Numbered from the stretch's first letter, positions 1 to 11,441 are shown. The stretch: 64,000 nucleotides of DNA from an uncultured Roseibium sp. (GCF_947494555.1 NZ_CANLVF010000009.1:62001-126000); one strand, 5' to 3'. The notes: generated from the letters alone by a model not told the origin. Made by a program: numbers and translations.

Positions 1-1799
1 GATACAAGCTGGTCCTGTCGCTCGAAGCCAACCGGCAAAAACTCAAACAATTGAATGGTCAGTTTGCCGCTATCGTTGAAAAGAACGCGTTGAGCGAATT
101 TGCATCGGCGGTTCTGACGCATCTTTCCGATCTTGTTGGTGAGCCTATCGATGGATTGCTATGCGGCATGGAAGCCTTGCCGGAATATGGCAATGAGGAC
201 ATTTCGCGTGTACGCGTCCTGGCTTCCTCTGGTGCCTTTGAGGACAAAGTGGACCTGCCACTCGATGTGGTGGGTGAGGATCTCGTCCGAAAGGCAATTT
301 CAGAATGTATCGGCAGCAAGTCACCATTCTCGACGCCGCAGGGCGTCGCGTTGCCGCTTGTGACAAGAAACGGGATGGCGGGTGCGATTTATGTCGGACT
401 GCCCATGGCGAAACTTGATGAGAAGGTCGGATCTGAGGTCATTCAGTTATTTGTTTCCAACGTTGCTCTTGGGTACGAAAAAACGGGGCTACTGGAACAC
501 ATCCGAAACCTCGCCTATGTCGATCGCACAACTGGTCTGTCCACGTTTTCGGGGTTTCTGGAAACGTTTCAACGGCATGCAGGCGAAGGGCGGCCACTGC
601 TGGTTGTTCATTCCGATATTCAGCGATTTCGCGTCATCGTCGACGGGATCGGCGATGAAAGGGCGGGCGCGGTTCTGAAGCGGACCGGACACCGCCTCTC
701 ACAAACATTTCCCGATGCGCTGACGATTGCACGCAAAGAGAAAGATGAGTTCTTGATCCTGCTGAAAGGTGGCGTGGAGAACAAGGTCCAGGATGTCGTT
801 GCGCGGGTGGAGGAAGCATTCCAGGACCCCATTGCGCTTGGTGAAAACCAGATCACGCTCAGGCTGCGGCTTGGATTTGCCACGGCTGAAAGCGTTGGCA
901 GAGGTGCAGAGGAAACTGTCCGCTTCGCTTCTATTGCGCTGAATGACGTCAGGCAGAAAGGCCTGACAAATCACGCGATCTTCCACCCGCTTATGCAGGA
1001 AGCGGCCCTGGAGAGGCTGCGTCTTGCTTCGCTTCTGACGGGCAAGAACAACCAGACCGAATTCTCGCTGAACTATCAGCCGATCATGCAGGCCGTCGAT
1101 GAGAGTATTGCCTCCTTTGAGGCGTTGATGCGGTTCCGCACACCCTCCGGAAGCTTCCTGAACACCGCACGCATGATCGAGGCGGCCGAGGCGAGTGGTC
1201 TTATTACCGAAATCGGCGCCTGGATGTTCAAGGCAGCCTTTGCGGAATTCAACACGTTTGAAGGGCTTTCAAACCGGATCCGTCTCAACGTCAATCTGTC
1301 GCCCAGACAGGTTCAGGCAAATAGGATCTACAAGGACATAGAAGATGCGGCGTCGGCTGCGGACCTGTCACTGGACCGGTTGGTCTTCGAAGTGACCGAA
1401 GGGCTCTTTGTTTCCAATGATCAGGTGACCATGTCTTTGCTGACCTGGCTCCGCAACAAGGGTGCAAAGGTCGTCATCGACGACTTTGGAACGGGCTATT
1501 CCTCGTTCAGCTATCTTCGCAAACTCCCTGTAGATGGTATCAAGATCGACCGCAGTTTCATCATGAACATGGAACAGGACCCCGACGCCCTGGCGGTGGT
1601 CAAGTCGATCATTGCTGTTGCACAGGCACTTGATCTCAGTATTACGGCAGAGGGCGTGGAAACGGTTGATCAGCGCAAACTGATGCAGGAACTGCAGTGC
1701 AATTATCTGCAAGGCTATCTGTACGCCAAGCCGCTTCCCGCTCCGGAACTCGGATCCTTTATCAGCCGTGGTGGCGATCCAGATCCCGCGCTTCTCTGA
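1..1799 (+). CDS. EAL-domain c-di-GMP phosphodiesterase-type regulator, 5' end outside window
   Basis: The frame is open from base 3 to the TGA at 1797-1799, so the gene starts upstream; the TTG at 51 is not a convincing start. Numbering residues from that TTG, about 1-150 resemble the DUF3369 region that follows a receiver domain in some response regulators, 155-315 form a GGDEF domain whose signature has decayed to KEKDEF (about 229), and 325-575 form an EAL domain. The EAL part keeps the usual metal and catalytic positions: EALMR (E357), NVNLSP, the IDDFGTGYSS aspartates (D477, D478), KIDRSF, AEGVET and QGYLYAKP. This suggests an active phosphodiesterase with an inactive, possibly regulatory, GGDEF. 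A missing N-terminal receiver domain is inferred only from the DUF3369-like part. Confidence 0.85.
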   Translation, partial: YKLVLSLEANRQKLKQLNGQFAAIVEKNALSEFASAVLTHLSDLVGEPIDGLLCGMEALPEYGNEDISRVRVLASSGAFEDKVDLPLDVVGEDLVRKAISECIGSKSPFSTPQGVALPLVTRNGMAGAIYVGLPMAKLDEKVGSEVIQLFVSNVALGYEKTGLLEHIRNLAYVDRTTGLSTFSGFLETFQRHAGEGRPLLVVHSDIQRFRVIVDGIGDERAGAVLKRTGHRLSQTFPDALTIARKEKDEFLILLKGGVENKVQDVVARVEEAFQDPIALGENQITLRLRLGFATAESVGRGAEETVRFASIALNDVRQKGLTNHAIFHPLMQEAALERLRLASLLTGKNNQTEFSLNYQPIMQAVDESIASFEALMRFRTPSGSFLNTARMIEAAEASGLITEIGAWMFKAAFAEFNTFEGLSNRIRLNVNLSPRQVQANRIYKDIEDAASAADLSLDRLVFEVTEGLFVSNDQVTMSLLTWLRNKGAKVVIDDFGTGYSSFSYLRKLPVDGIKIDRSFIMNMEQDPDALAVVKSIIAVAQALDLSITAEGVETVDQRKLMQELQCNYLQGYLYAKPLPAPELGSFISRGGDPDPALL

Positions 1800-1936
1800 G
1801 TTTCCATTGGTCTGATTTCGCTGATAAATGCCGAGGAAACGTTCAGCTTCCGCTGCCCGCTGCCTAGCGAGACGGTCTTTTCTTTCCCTCTCCTGAGATA
1901 AGTTATTGAACTTTGTGGCGAAGCAGGCTCTCATAA

Positions 1937-2003
1937 CGTGAATGCCCGCCGACGGGAGTGTCTCATGTAGTCCCGAACGGCGGCCATTCACGCGACTTTT
2001 TTT
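1937..2003 (+). terminator. Long hairpin plus T-tract in the leader of coxG
   Basis: Arms 1937-1951 and 1978-1992 are 15-base inverted repeats with a single C-C mismatch. A further 5-bp inner stem pairs 1953-1957 with 1971-1975, leaving a 13-base loop. Seven T residues follow at 1997-2003, and the coxG start codon lies 25 bases beyond. It could be the terminator of the upstream EAL gene, although that gene's stop is 138 bases away, or an attenuator or regulatory leader for coxG. The fold is seen directly; the role is inferred. Confidence 0.55.
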
Positions 2004-2027
2004 AAGTGCGCTCTGAGGGAGAGAAAT

Positions 2028-2792
2028 ATGGACATGAACGGCTCCCGCCGGATTCCGGCAAAAAGAGAAGCCGTCTGGGAGGCTCTTAACAATCCGGACA
2101 TTCTCAAGGCTTGTATTCCCGGCTGTGAAAGTCTGGAAAAGACCTCCGACACCGAGATGAACGCACAGGTGACCACGAAGATCGGACCGGTCAAGGCGAA
2201 GTTCAAAGGTGCTGTCACACTTGAAAACATCAACCCTCCGGAGAGTTATACGATCGCCGGAGAGGGCAAGGGTGGCGTGGCCGGGTTTGCCAAGGGATCT
2301 GCTGATGTCAAATTGGAAGAAGACGGCGATGAAACAGTTCTGACCTATGAGGCGAAGGCCCAGGTTGGTGGCAAACTTGCGCAATTGGGCAGCCGGCTGG
2401 TCGATTCCACGGCCAAGAAGATGGCCGAAGAGTTTTTCGGCAAATTTACGGAGCTGGTTGGCGAAGGTCAGAAACCGCAAGAAGTCACAGCACCGGCTGC
2501 GGAGGCAGCATCCGAAGGGTCAACAGCCGAATCCGTATCTGCCGCAGCAGAGCCGGTCGAAAATCAGTTGGATCCGGGTGTGGCTGAGGAAGCCAAGCGA
2601 ATTGCCATTGAGGAAACACCCGGCGAAGTCATTCATGCAATCGAGGAAGCAGAGCACGCGGTTGAAGAAACGCTGCAAAAGGCGGAAGAGAATCTCGAAG
2701 TCGCCGCAGGGCGAAACGCCTTTGGCGGTCCTATGGTCTGGGGTCTTGCGCTTCTTGCCGTCCTCATTCTTGTGCTTGCTCTAGCGAGTTGA
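2028..2792 (+). CDS. coxG: CoxG-family SRPBCC protein with C-terminal membrane anchor
   Basis: A 254-aa protein. Residues 1-150 match the CO dehydrogenase subunit G (CoxG, SRPBCC fold) pattern, with PAKREAVWEALNNPDIL near the N-terminus and a CIPGCESLE segment. An acidic, Ala/Glu-rich linker (about 150-230) leads to one C-terminal transmembrane helix (about 236-253). CoxG proteins are reported to help anchor CO dehydrogenase at the membrane; the tail anchor here suits that. A purine-rich ribosome site (GAGGGAG) precedes the ATG. coxS follows after 125 bases, so this is probably the first gene of the cox cluster. Codon use resembles the chromosome, unlike coxSLM. Confidence 0.8.
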   Translation: MDMNGSRRIPAKREAVWEALNNPDILKACIPGCESLEKTSDTEMNAQVTTKIGPVKAKFKGAVTLENINPPESYTIAGEGKGGVAGFAKGSADVKLEEDGDETVLTYEAKAQVGGKLAQLGSRLVDSTAKKMAEEFFGKFTELVGEGQKPQEVTAPAAEAASEGSTAESVSAAAEPVENQLDPGVAEEAKRIAIEETPGEVIHAIEEAEHAVEETLQKAEENLEVAAGRNAFGGPMVWGLALLAVLILVLALAS

Positions 2793-2917
2793 CCCGCGCG
2801 GGACAGATTTGGTTTGATAAACTCAACACAACGAATTCAGGGTTCAACCTGACAAAGATAAGCGGCAGCCGGAACACCCGGGCACGTTCGCTGAGCATTC
2901 ACGAGGGAGATTGATTT

Positions 2918-3409
2918 ATGACGAAGGTATCGTTGGTTTTGAACGGGAAGTCTGTGACGTGTGATGTTGAGGACCGGACGTTGCTTGTTTCTCTGATCCG
3001 TGATGTTCGCGGACTGACGGGGACGCATGTTGGTTGTGACACGTCGCAATGCGGAGCGTGTGTTGTTCATGTTGACGGGAAGGCGGTTAAGGCCTGTACG
3101 ATGTTGGCGGCACAGGCGGCGGGGTCTGATGTTGTGACGCTTGAGGGGATCGGGTCGGCGGATGCGCTTCATCCTGTTCAGGCGGCGTTCCGGGAGCATC
3201 ACGGTCTTCAGTGCGGGTTCTGCACGCCCGGGATGATCATGAGCGCGGTTGATATGATCAACCGTCATGGTGCGGGCAATCTGGACGAGGCGACGATCCG
3301 GGACGAGCTTGAGGGCAACATCTGCCGGTGCACGGGCTATCACAACATCGTCAAGGCGATCAAGGCGGCGTCGGACCAGATGGCTGGGATGGCTGAGGCG
3401 GCTGAATAG
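2918..3409 (+). CDS. coxS: Aerobic CO dehydrogenase-family small subunit, two [2Fe-2S] clusters
   Basis: A 163-aa iron-sulfur subunit of the xanthine oxidase / CO dehydrogenase family, passing electrons between the molybdenum site of CoxL and the FAD of CoxM. Both cluster motifs are visible: the plant-ferredoxin type GCDTSQCGAC followed by a later KAC, and the helical-domain type with QCGFCTPG and NICRCTGY. Length is normal. A GAGGGAG ribosome site sits before the ATG. Third codon positions are dominated by G and T (ACG for Thr, GCG for Ala, GTT for Val), unlike coxG just upstream. The S-L-M order is the usual form II arrangement. Confidence 0.92.
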   Translation: MTKVSLVLNGKSVTCDVEDRTLLVSLIRDVRGLTGTHVGCDTSQCGACVVHVDGKAVKACTMLAAQAAGSDVVTLEGIGSADALHPVQAAFREHHGLQCGFCTPGMIMSAVDMINRHGAGNLDEATIRDELEGNICRCTGYHNIVKAIKAASDQMAGMAEAAE

Positions 3410-3544
3410 GGCCGTTGGTTTGAGATTTGAGCGCTGTGTTTGCAGCGCGTTTTGACGATTGGGTCCAGGGTCCGTTCAGCGTCTTGAGGAGAAGGCGCGG
3501 CGAGGTGTCAGTGGGATCCGGATCAGGTTTTTGGGAGAGAGAGA

Positions 3545-5905
<2,361 letters not shown>

Positions 5906-5979
5906 GGTTCGCGAGGAAAATTCTTCGGGCAGGGTCAGCCTGCCCGGTCACCGACAAAGAGATTTTGGGGAGACCCGAC

Positions 5980-6780
5980 ATGTATGAAACAACCTATCAC
6001 CGCGCCGGCTCAGTTGGCGAAGCATCGGAACTTGTGTCGAAGGCTGAGGACGGCAAGATCCTTGGGGGCGGCCAGACGCTGCTGCCGACGATGAAGCAGC
6101 GTCTTGCGTCGCCGAGCGATCTTGTGGATGTGACGAAGATCGCGGAGATGAACGGCATCTGCGAGGGCGATGGCAGCCTGTCGATCGGGGCGGCAACGAC
6201 CCACGCGGAGGTTGCCGCGTCCGACCTCGTGAAATCGAAGCTTCCGAGCCTTGCGGGGCTTGCAGGCGGCATCGGCGATCCGGCGGTCCGGCATATGGGC
6301 ACGATCGGGGGCTCGATTGCCAACAACGATCCTGCTGCGGATTATCCGGCAGCGCTTGTGGCGCTGGGGGCGACGGTTGTGACGAGCAAGCGCTCGCTTT
6401 CCGCCGAAGACTTCTTTGTCGGCATGTTCGACACGGCGCTGGACGAGGATGAGATCGTGGTATCGGTGACGTTCCCTCTGATCGAGAAGGGGGCCTATGC
6501 GAAATACCCGAACCCGGCCTCGCGCTATGCGATGGCGGGGGTCTATGTGGCCAAACACCAGGACGGCTCGGTGCGGGTCGCGGTCACGGGGGCGGGCCAC
6601 TACGGCGTCTTCCGGGTCGACGGCATGGAAGCAGCCCTTGCCGGCAACTGGTCGCCGGACGCGGTCGCTTCCATCAAGGTGGACGCAGGCTCCATGCTGC
6701 ACGATATCCACGGATCCGCAGCCTATAGGGCAAACCTCGTCACCGTCATGGCCAAACGCGCCGTCAGCGCAGCTGGCTAA
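5980..6780 (+). CDS. coxM: Aerobic CO dehydrogenase-family FAD-binding medium subunit
   Basis: A 266-aa FAD subunit of the CO dehydrogenase / xanthine dehydrogenase family. FAD-binding motifs are GGGQTLLP near the N-terminus and MGTIGGSIANNDP around 106-118. I chose the ATG at 5980, preceded by a GGGGAG ribosome site, because a longer open frame upstream only overlaps the end of coxL in another frame. The G/T-rich third-position codon pattern of coxSL continues through most of this gene and fades near its 3' end. An intrinsic terminator follows within 35 bases, closing the cluster. Confidence 0.9.
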   Translation: MYETTYHRAGSVGEASELVSKAEDGKILGGGQTLLPTMKQRLASPSDLVDVTKIAEMNGICEGDGSLSIGAATTHAEVAASDLVKSKLPSLAGLAGGIGDPAVRHMGTIGGSIANNDPAADYPAALVALGATVVTSKRSLSAEDFFVGMFDTALDEDEIVVSVTFPLIEKGAYAKYPNPASRYAMAGVYVAKHQDGSVRVAVTGAGHYGVFRVDGMEAALAGNWSPDAVASIKVDAGSMLHDIHGSAAYRANLVTVMAKRAVSAAG

Positions 6781-6810
6781 AAGGCCTTGCTTTATTGTCA
6801 CGATGTTGAA

Positions 6811-6840
6811 AGCCCGGCTTGATAAAAGCCGGGTTTCTTG
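6811..6840 (+). terminator. Intrinsic terminator after coxM
   Basis: CCCGGCTT (6813-6820) pairs with AAGCCGGG (6826-6833) around a 5-base loop, followed by TTTCTT. It closes the cox cluster. Confidence 0.75.
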
Positions 6841-7101
6841 TATTCAAAATCCGAAAGAAGTGCTTTGCATATCAAAACAAGACAAATAAAAAACGCCAAG
6901 GCAATACGCGATGTGTGATTTACGATACGGCAAGACCGGAACGGAGATGGTAAACCCTTAATCGAATACCGGCAAACTGCGATGATCGGGATCGTGAGGA
7001 CACCAAAATCGGACTGATGGACGCATAATTTCGATTAATTTGACCTTCAATGTCGGGTGGCATAATGCCGGAAGGCGATTAACGGCGGGACAGAGGTATA
7101 A
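6841..7101. other. Intergenic region between cox cluster and secretion operon
   Basis: No coding frame of merit is visible. The region is somewhat AT-rich. Its 3' end holds the candidate promoter listed separately. Confidence 0.6.
7040..7068 (+). promoter_or_regulatory. Candidate sigma70 promoter for the type I secretion operon
   Basis: TTGACC (7040-7045) and TAATGC (7063-7068) are separated by 17 bases and lie 34 bases before the start codon at 7102. Called by eye. Confidence 0.4.
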
Positions 7102-8850
7102 ATGGCTGTAGCAAATCAGCGGGCACTTAAATCCGGCAGCGGACGGGAAAATCCTGTTTCTGTTGCCTTTCGACCCATTCGCTCCGCATTCTGGGGTGTG
7201 GCGGTGGTCAGTTTTGTCATCAACATATTGATGCTGACTGGTCCGGTCTTCATGCTTCAGATCTATGACCGCGTACTTGCGAGCGGGTCAGTGCCGACGC
7301 TGGTGGTTATCGGTTCGCTGGCCATGGTACTTTACCTTTTCTACGGGATACTTGAGGGTGTGCGCGGCCGGATCCTGTCACGCCTCGGACAGCGCGTAGA
7401 TGCAAGATTGTCCGGAATCGTCTACAAGGTATCGAACAGTCTACCGGTGCGGTTGGGGCGTCAGGCGTCGCGCCTTCGACCCGTTCAGGATCTCGACACG
7501 ATTCGTCAGTTCCTGTCCGGTCCGGGACCTGCGGCCATTTTCGATATACCTTGGCTGCCGCTTTATCTGGGGATCGTTTTTCTCTTTCACCCGCTGCTGG
7601 GAATGGTCGGGCTGGCCGGGGCCATCATCATCTCCATTCTGATCGTGCTCAATGAATACATGTCCCGCGGGCCGACAGAAGACGCGTCCGGTCAGGCAGG
7701 ACGGCGTTCTGCAGCCGTCGAGAGCGGTCAGAGGAATGCTGAAGTGGTTGCGGCCATGGGAATGCAGCCCACACTGACCGCCCGGTGGGACGCTCAGAAT
7801 TCCGAATACCTGGCAACTCAGCGCCGCGCTGCTGACACCACTGGTATTTTCGGAACGACCATCAAGACAATCCGGTTCATCCTGCAGTCCGCCATTCTGG
7901 CCGTCGGCGCGTGGCTTGCCATTCAACAGGAAATCACTCCGGGCGTGATGATCGCAGCGTCGATCATGACCTCACGCGCTCTGGCGCCGATTGAACAGGC
8001 GGTTGCGCAATGGCGTGGATTCGTTGCAAGCCGGCAGGCTCTGCGACGTTTGCGTGAAGTATTGGTGGTTGTGGACGCTGAAGAAGAAAAAATGGATCTT
8101 CCGCTTCCCGACAAAGGTATTACTGTTGAACAGCTGTTCTGCGGCCCGTTCGGCGAAACCATGCCATATGTGCAGAACGTGACGCTGGAACTTCAGGCCG
8201 GTGACGGTCTTGGTGTGATCGGACCATCAGGTTCGGGCAAATCGACATTTGCCCGGGCGCTTGTGGGGGTGACGTCTCCCCTCAAAGGAGTCATCCGTTT
8301 CGACGGCGCGGAACTGTCTCAATGGGACAGCGAAAAGCGGGGCGAGTTCATCGGCTATCTGCCGCAGGACCTTCAGCTGTTCGACGGAACGATCGCCGAA
8401 AATGTTGCACGTTTTCGCGAAGATGCCGCACCGGAGAAAATCATCGAAGCTGCGAAACTGGCCGATGTGCATGACATGATTGTCGGGCTGCCGGAAGGTT
8501 ATAACACCGTTATCGGCCGAAGCGGGCGGTCTCTTTCCGCCGGGCAGCGACAGCGTCTTGCCCTTGCCAGGGCGTTGTACGACAATCCGTTCCTGGTGGT
8601 TCTTGATGAACCGAATTCCAATCTAGATGCAATCGGCGAGAGTGCGCTGACCAACGCAATCAAGGCGATGCGCGAAAAAGGCTCGATCGTCATCGTGATC
8701 GCGCACCGGCCAAGCGCCATTGCGACGGTCGACAAGATCCTGTGCCTGAAAGACGGTAAGATGGCCGGCTTCGGACCCAAGGAAGAAGTTCTCAAGCAGG
8801 TTGTTCAACCGATCCAGCCTGTTCGTCAGGGAGTAGGAGCAGCCCGATGA
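7102..8850 (+). CDS. Type I secretion system permease/ATPase, PrtD type
   Basis: A 582-aa ABC exporter with transmembrane helices in about residues 30-300 fused to a nucleotide-binding domain. Walker A is GPSGSGKS at about 374-381, the signature is LSAGQRQRLALARAL near 477, Walker B is FLVVLDEP near 497, and the switch histidine is in IAHRPSA. There is no N-terminal C39 peptidase domain, as is usual for exporters of RTX-type or protease substrates. It overlaps the adaptor gene by four bases (ATGA), so the two are translationally coupled. No substrate gene or TolC-type outer-membrane gene is in the window. Confidence 0.92.
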   Translation: MAVANQRALKSGSGRENPVSVAFRPIRSAFWGVAVVSFVINILMLTGPVFMLQIYDRVLASGSVPTLVVIGSLAMVLYLFYGILEGVRGRILSRLGQRVDARLSGIVYKVSNSLPVRLGRQASRLRPVQDLDTIRQFLSGPGPAAIFDIPWLPLYLGIVFLFHPLLGMVGLAGAIIISILIVLNEYMSRGPTEDASGQAGRRSAAVESGQRNAEVVAAMGMQPTLTARWDAQNSEYLATQRRAADTTGIFGTTIKTIRFILQSAILAVGAWLAIQQEITPGVMIAASIMTSRALAPIEQAVAQWRGFVASRQALRRLREVLVVVDAEEEKMDLPLPDKGITVEQLFCGPFGETMPYVQNVTLELQAGDGLGVIGPSGSGKSTFARALVGVTSPLKGVIRFDGAELSQWDSEKRGEFIGYLPQDLQLFDGTIAENVARFREDAAPEKIIEAAKLADVHDMIVGLPEGYNTVIGRSGRSLSAGQRQRLALARALYDNPFLVVLDEPNSNLDAIGESALTNAIKAMREKGSIVIVIAHRPSAIATVDKILCLKDGKMAGFGPKEEVLKQVVQPIQPVRQGVGAAR

Positions 8851-10175
8851 AACTGGCACAGTCCCAAACAGGATCCACACAAGCCAATCCGGCTGACGAA
8901 GCCCTCAGCAAGACAGTCCGTAGCCATCTTTATTTCTCGCTGCTGGTCACGATTTTCGTGGTATTCGGCATCGGTGGCTGGGCAACGTTCATGGAGATAT
9001 CCGGTGCGGTTGTCTCCTCTGGAACTGTTGTTGTTGAAAGCAACATCAAGCAGGTACAGCACCGTGAAGGTGGTATCGTCAAAGAGATCAAAGTGAAAGA
9101 CGGCGACATTGTCGAGGCGGGCGACCTGTTGCTCAGCCTCGATGACACGGTCACGCGCGCCAACCTTTCTGTCATCACCAAACAGCTTCGGGAACTCACA
9201 GCGCAGGAACTGCGACTGGAAGCTGAACGCGACGAACTGGCAGCCATATCCTGGCCGCAGGAACGTATCGAATCGCTCGGCGATATCGAACGCGGACAGC
9301 AGTTGCTCCTGGAAGCGAGGCAAAATTCCAAGGAAGGCCGGAAAAAACAGCTGGAAGAACAGATCCGTCAGTTCAATAAACAGACCGAAGGCCTTGAGGC
9401 CCAGGTTGTCGCCAAGGAGTCCGAGATCGAGCTGATCAAAGAGGAACTGGAAGACCTCAGCGGGCTCCTCAACAAACAATTGGTTTCAAAGAGCCGGGTC
9501 TCGGCGCTGCGGCGTGAACAGGCGCGCCTGTCCGGTGAATATGGCGACCTCATTGCCCAGATTGCACGGACAAACGAAGCCATCAGCGAGCGGCAGATCC
9601 AGATCCTTCAAATCGAAGAATCCTACCGGGCTGAGGTGCTTGAACAACTACAGGAAGCGCGGTCGCGCATCGCACAGCTTGAAGAGCAGAAGATTGCGGC
9701 CGAAGACGAATTGACCCGGGTTGACATCCTTGCACCACGCAACGGCTTCGTGCATCAGCTTTCGGTTCACACGATCGGCGGTGTCATCGCACCGGGTGAG
9801 ACGGTCATGCAGATCGTACCACGCGAAGACCAGCTGATTATCGAGGCGCAGGTTCAGCCCGTCGATATCGACCAGCTTGCGCCGGGCCAGGAGGCGCGTA
9901 TCCGTTTTCCGAGCTTTGACCAGCGGACGACGCCGGAACTGAATGCAAAACTGCTGACGGTCTCTGCCGATCTGTCCGAGGATGAGCGCACCGGGTTGAG
10001 CTACTACACGGCGAAGCTGATTATCGATGATGCGGAACTGCAGAAACTCGGATCGCAGACACTGGTTCCTGGAATGCCGGTCGAAACCTTCCTGCAAACG
10101 GGTGACCGGACTGTCCTGAGTTATCTTGTCAAACCGGTGACCGACCAGATTGCGCACGCGATGCGGGAAAGATGA
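8847..10175 (+). CDS. HlyD-family type I secretion periplasmic adaptor
   Basis: A 442-aa membrane-fusion protein: a short cytoplasmic N-terminus, one transmembrane helix at about 29-50, a lipoyl-like half-motif (KEIKVKDGDIVEAGD), long alpha-helical coiled coil about 95-290, then the second lipoyl-like half (DILAPRNGFVHQLSVHTIGG) and a beta-barrel domain. It bridges the inner-membrane ABC exporter to an outer-membrane channel. Its start overlaps the stop of the ABC gene, and hairpins follow its stop. Confidence 0.92.
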   Translation: MKLAQSQTGSTQANPADEALSKTVRSHLYFSLLVTIFVVFGIGGWATFMEISGAVVSSGTVVVESNIKQVQHREGGIVKEIKVKDGDIVEAGDLLLSLDDTVTRANLSVITKQLRELTAQELRLEAERDELAAISWPQERIESLGDIERGQQLLLEARQNSKEGRKKQLEEQIRQFNKQTEGLEAQVVAKESEIELIKEELEDLSGLLNKQLVSKSRVSALRREQARLSGEYGDLIAQIARTNEAISERQIQILQIEESYRAEVLEQLQEARSRIAQLEEQKIAAEDELTRVDILAPRNGFVHQLSVHTIGGVIAPGETVMQIVPREDQLIIEAQVQPVDIDQLAPGQEARIRFPSFDQRTTPELNAKLLTVSADLSEDERTGLSYYTAKLIIDDAELQKLGSQTLVPGMPVETFLQTGDRTVLSYLVKPVTDQIAHAMRER

Positions 10176-10194
10176 GCCATCCTGGCTCACAGGA

Positions 10195-10236
10195 AGCGGG
10201 CAGGGGATACTGCCCGCTATGGATGATTTCTTTTTT
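10195..10236 (+). terminator. Terminator between convergent secretion operon and moeA
   Basis: AGCGGGCA (10195-10202) pairs with TGCCCGCT (10211-10218). A T-rich run lies at 10226-10236, eight bases past the stem. A smaller stem, GAGCCA/TGGCTC (10174-10188), precedes it. The distance to the T-run makes it only moderately convincing. Confidence 0.5.
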
Positions 10237-10238
10237 GG

Positions 10239-11441
10239 CTAAAGGATCAGAATATCGGTCGCGGCTCCGGCTTTCTGGGCCGGGGCGTGCGGCGGCCGGA
10301 TGATCAATGCGCCTGATTTTGCAAGAAGAGCGAGCATGGAGCTGTCTTGCGTCTCGAAAGGCGTCGCGACCAAACGTCCGTCCGGATCTTCGTGTAAGGT
10401 AGCCCTGACATAATCCTGGCGCCGGTCATTTTCGCCGAGATCAGCACCCAGAAAAGCCTGTTTGGGGGCCGACAATCCGGCAGGAAGGCCGAGCATCTTC
10501 CGGATCAGCGGACGCAGAAACAAAAGGCCGCAGACCAGGCTTGAGACAGGATTTCCCGGCAGGCCCAGAACTCTCGTCCGTCCAAGCCGGCCGGCCATCA
10601 GCGGCTTGCCCGGACGCATCGCGATACGCCAGAAGGCGAGGTCCATACCTTCCTGGCCGAGAACTTCCTGAACCAGATCGTGGTCGCCGACAGACGCTCC
10701 GCCAAGCGTCACCAGGATATCAGCCTCTTCGCTCAAGGCGCGCCGCACATGTCCTGCAAGCGCAACCGGGTCATCCGGCGAGATGCCCAGGTCCACGGGC
10801 ATACCGCCGCAATCCTCGACCATGGCCGCGATGCCTGCGTGATTTGAGGCGATAATCTGATCCGGTCCCGGCTCGCTGCCTGGCCGGACAAGTTCGTCAC
10901 CGGTTGCGAGGATCGCGACCTTTGGCTGTTTGACGACAGGCAATTGCGGATGGTTCATCGCCGCCGCAAGAGCAAGGTGGCGATAGGTCAGCCTGAGCGG
11001 CGGTGAGAGCAGGATCTGGTTTTCTTGAAAATCCAGCCCGGCCGGCCGCACAAACGCCCCTTTGCGTGGAACTTCGTTGATGGTGATCCGGTCACCGTCG
11101 CGGGTGGCATCCTCCTGGATCAGGATCGTGTCAGCGCCCTCGGGAACAGGGGCTCCGGTGAAGATACGAACCGCCTTACCGGCACCAACCGTACCGTTGA
11201 AGCCATGGCCTGCTGGAGCTTCGCCGATAACGTCAAGTTCGCTGCCGACTGCAAGATCCTGATGGCGTGTGGCGTATCCATCCATTGCCGACGCGGCAAA
11301 TGGTGGCTGTGTACGCTTTGAGACAAGGTTTTCCGCCAGAACCCGGCCATTTGCCTTTTCGAGTGCAATGGGCTCTGGTTCAAGCCTCGAAACGCCGGAA
11401 AGGAGTTTTTCAAGTGCTTCGGCGACGGGCATCAAGCTCAT
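10239..11441 (-). CDS. moeA: Molybdopterin molybdenumtransferase MoeA
   Basis: A 400-aa protein of normal MoeA length, inserting molybdate into adenylated molybdopterin in the cytoplasm. Recognisable motifs are ASAMDGYA near 50, the ATGDELV segment in the middle, the GGASVGDHD loop, MRPGKPL, and GLPGNPVSS. Its ATG overlaps the moaC stop by one base (TGATG), so the two genes are coupled in the trpD-trpC-moaC-moeA order. A second in-frame ATG three codons in is an alternative start. Its product serves molybdenum enzymes such as CoxL. Confidence 0.95.
   Translation of the reverse strand: MSLMPVAEALEKLLSGVSRLEPEPIALEKANGRVLAENLVSKRTQPPFAASAMDGYATRHQDLAVGSELDVIGEAPAGHGFNGTVGAGKAVRIFTGAPVPEGADTILIQEDATRDGDRITINEVPRKGAFVRPAGLDFQENQILLSPPLRLTYRHLALAAAMNHPQLPVVKQPKVAILATGDELVRPGSEPGPDQIIASNHAGIAAMVEDCGGMPVDLGISPDDPVALAGHVRRALSEEADILVTLGGASVGDHDLVQEVLGQEGMDLAFWRIAMRPGKPLMAGRLGRTRVLGLPGNPVSSLVCGLLFLRPLIRKMLGLPAGLSAPKQAFLGADLGENDRRQDYVRATLHEDPDGRLVATPFETQDSSMLALLAKSGALIIRPPHAPAQKAGAATDILIL

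Noticed and set aside
1368..2480. 370-codon minus-strand open frame across the EAL and coxG genes
   Set aside because: It mirrors the codon pattern of two clear plus-strand genes, crosses a gene boundary and shows no family features.
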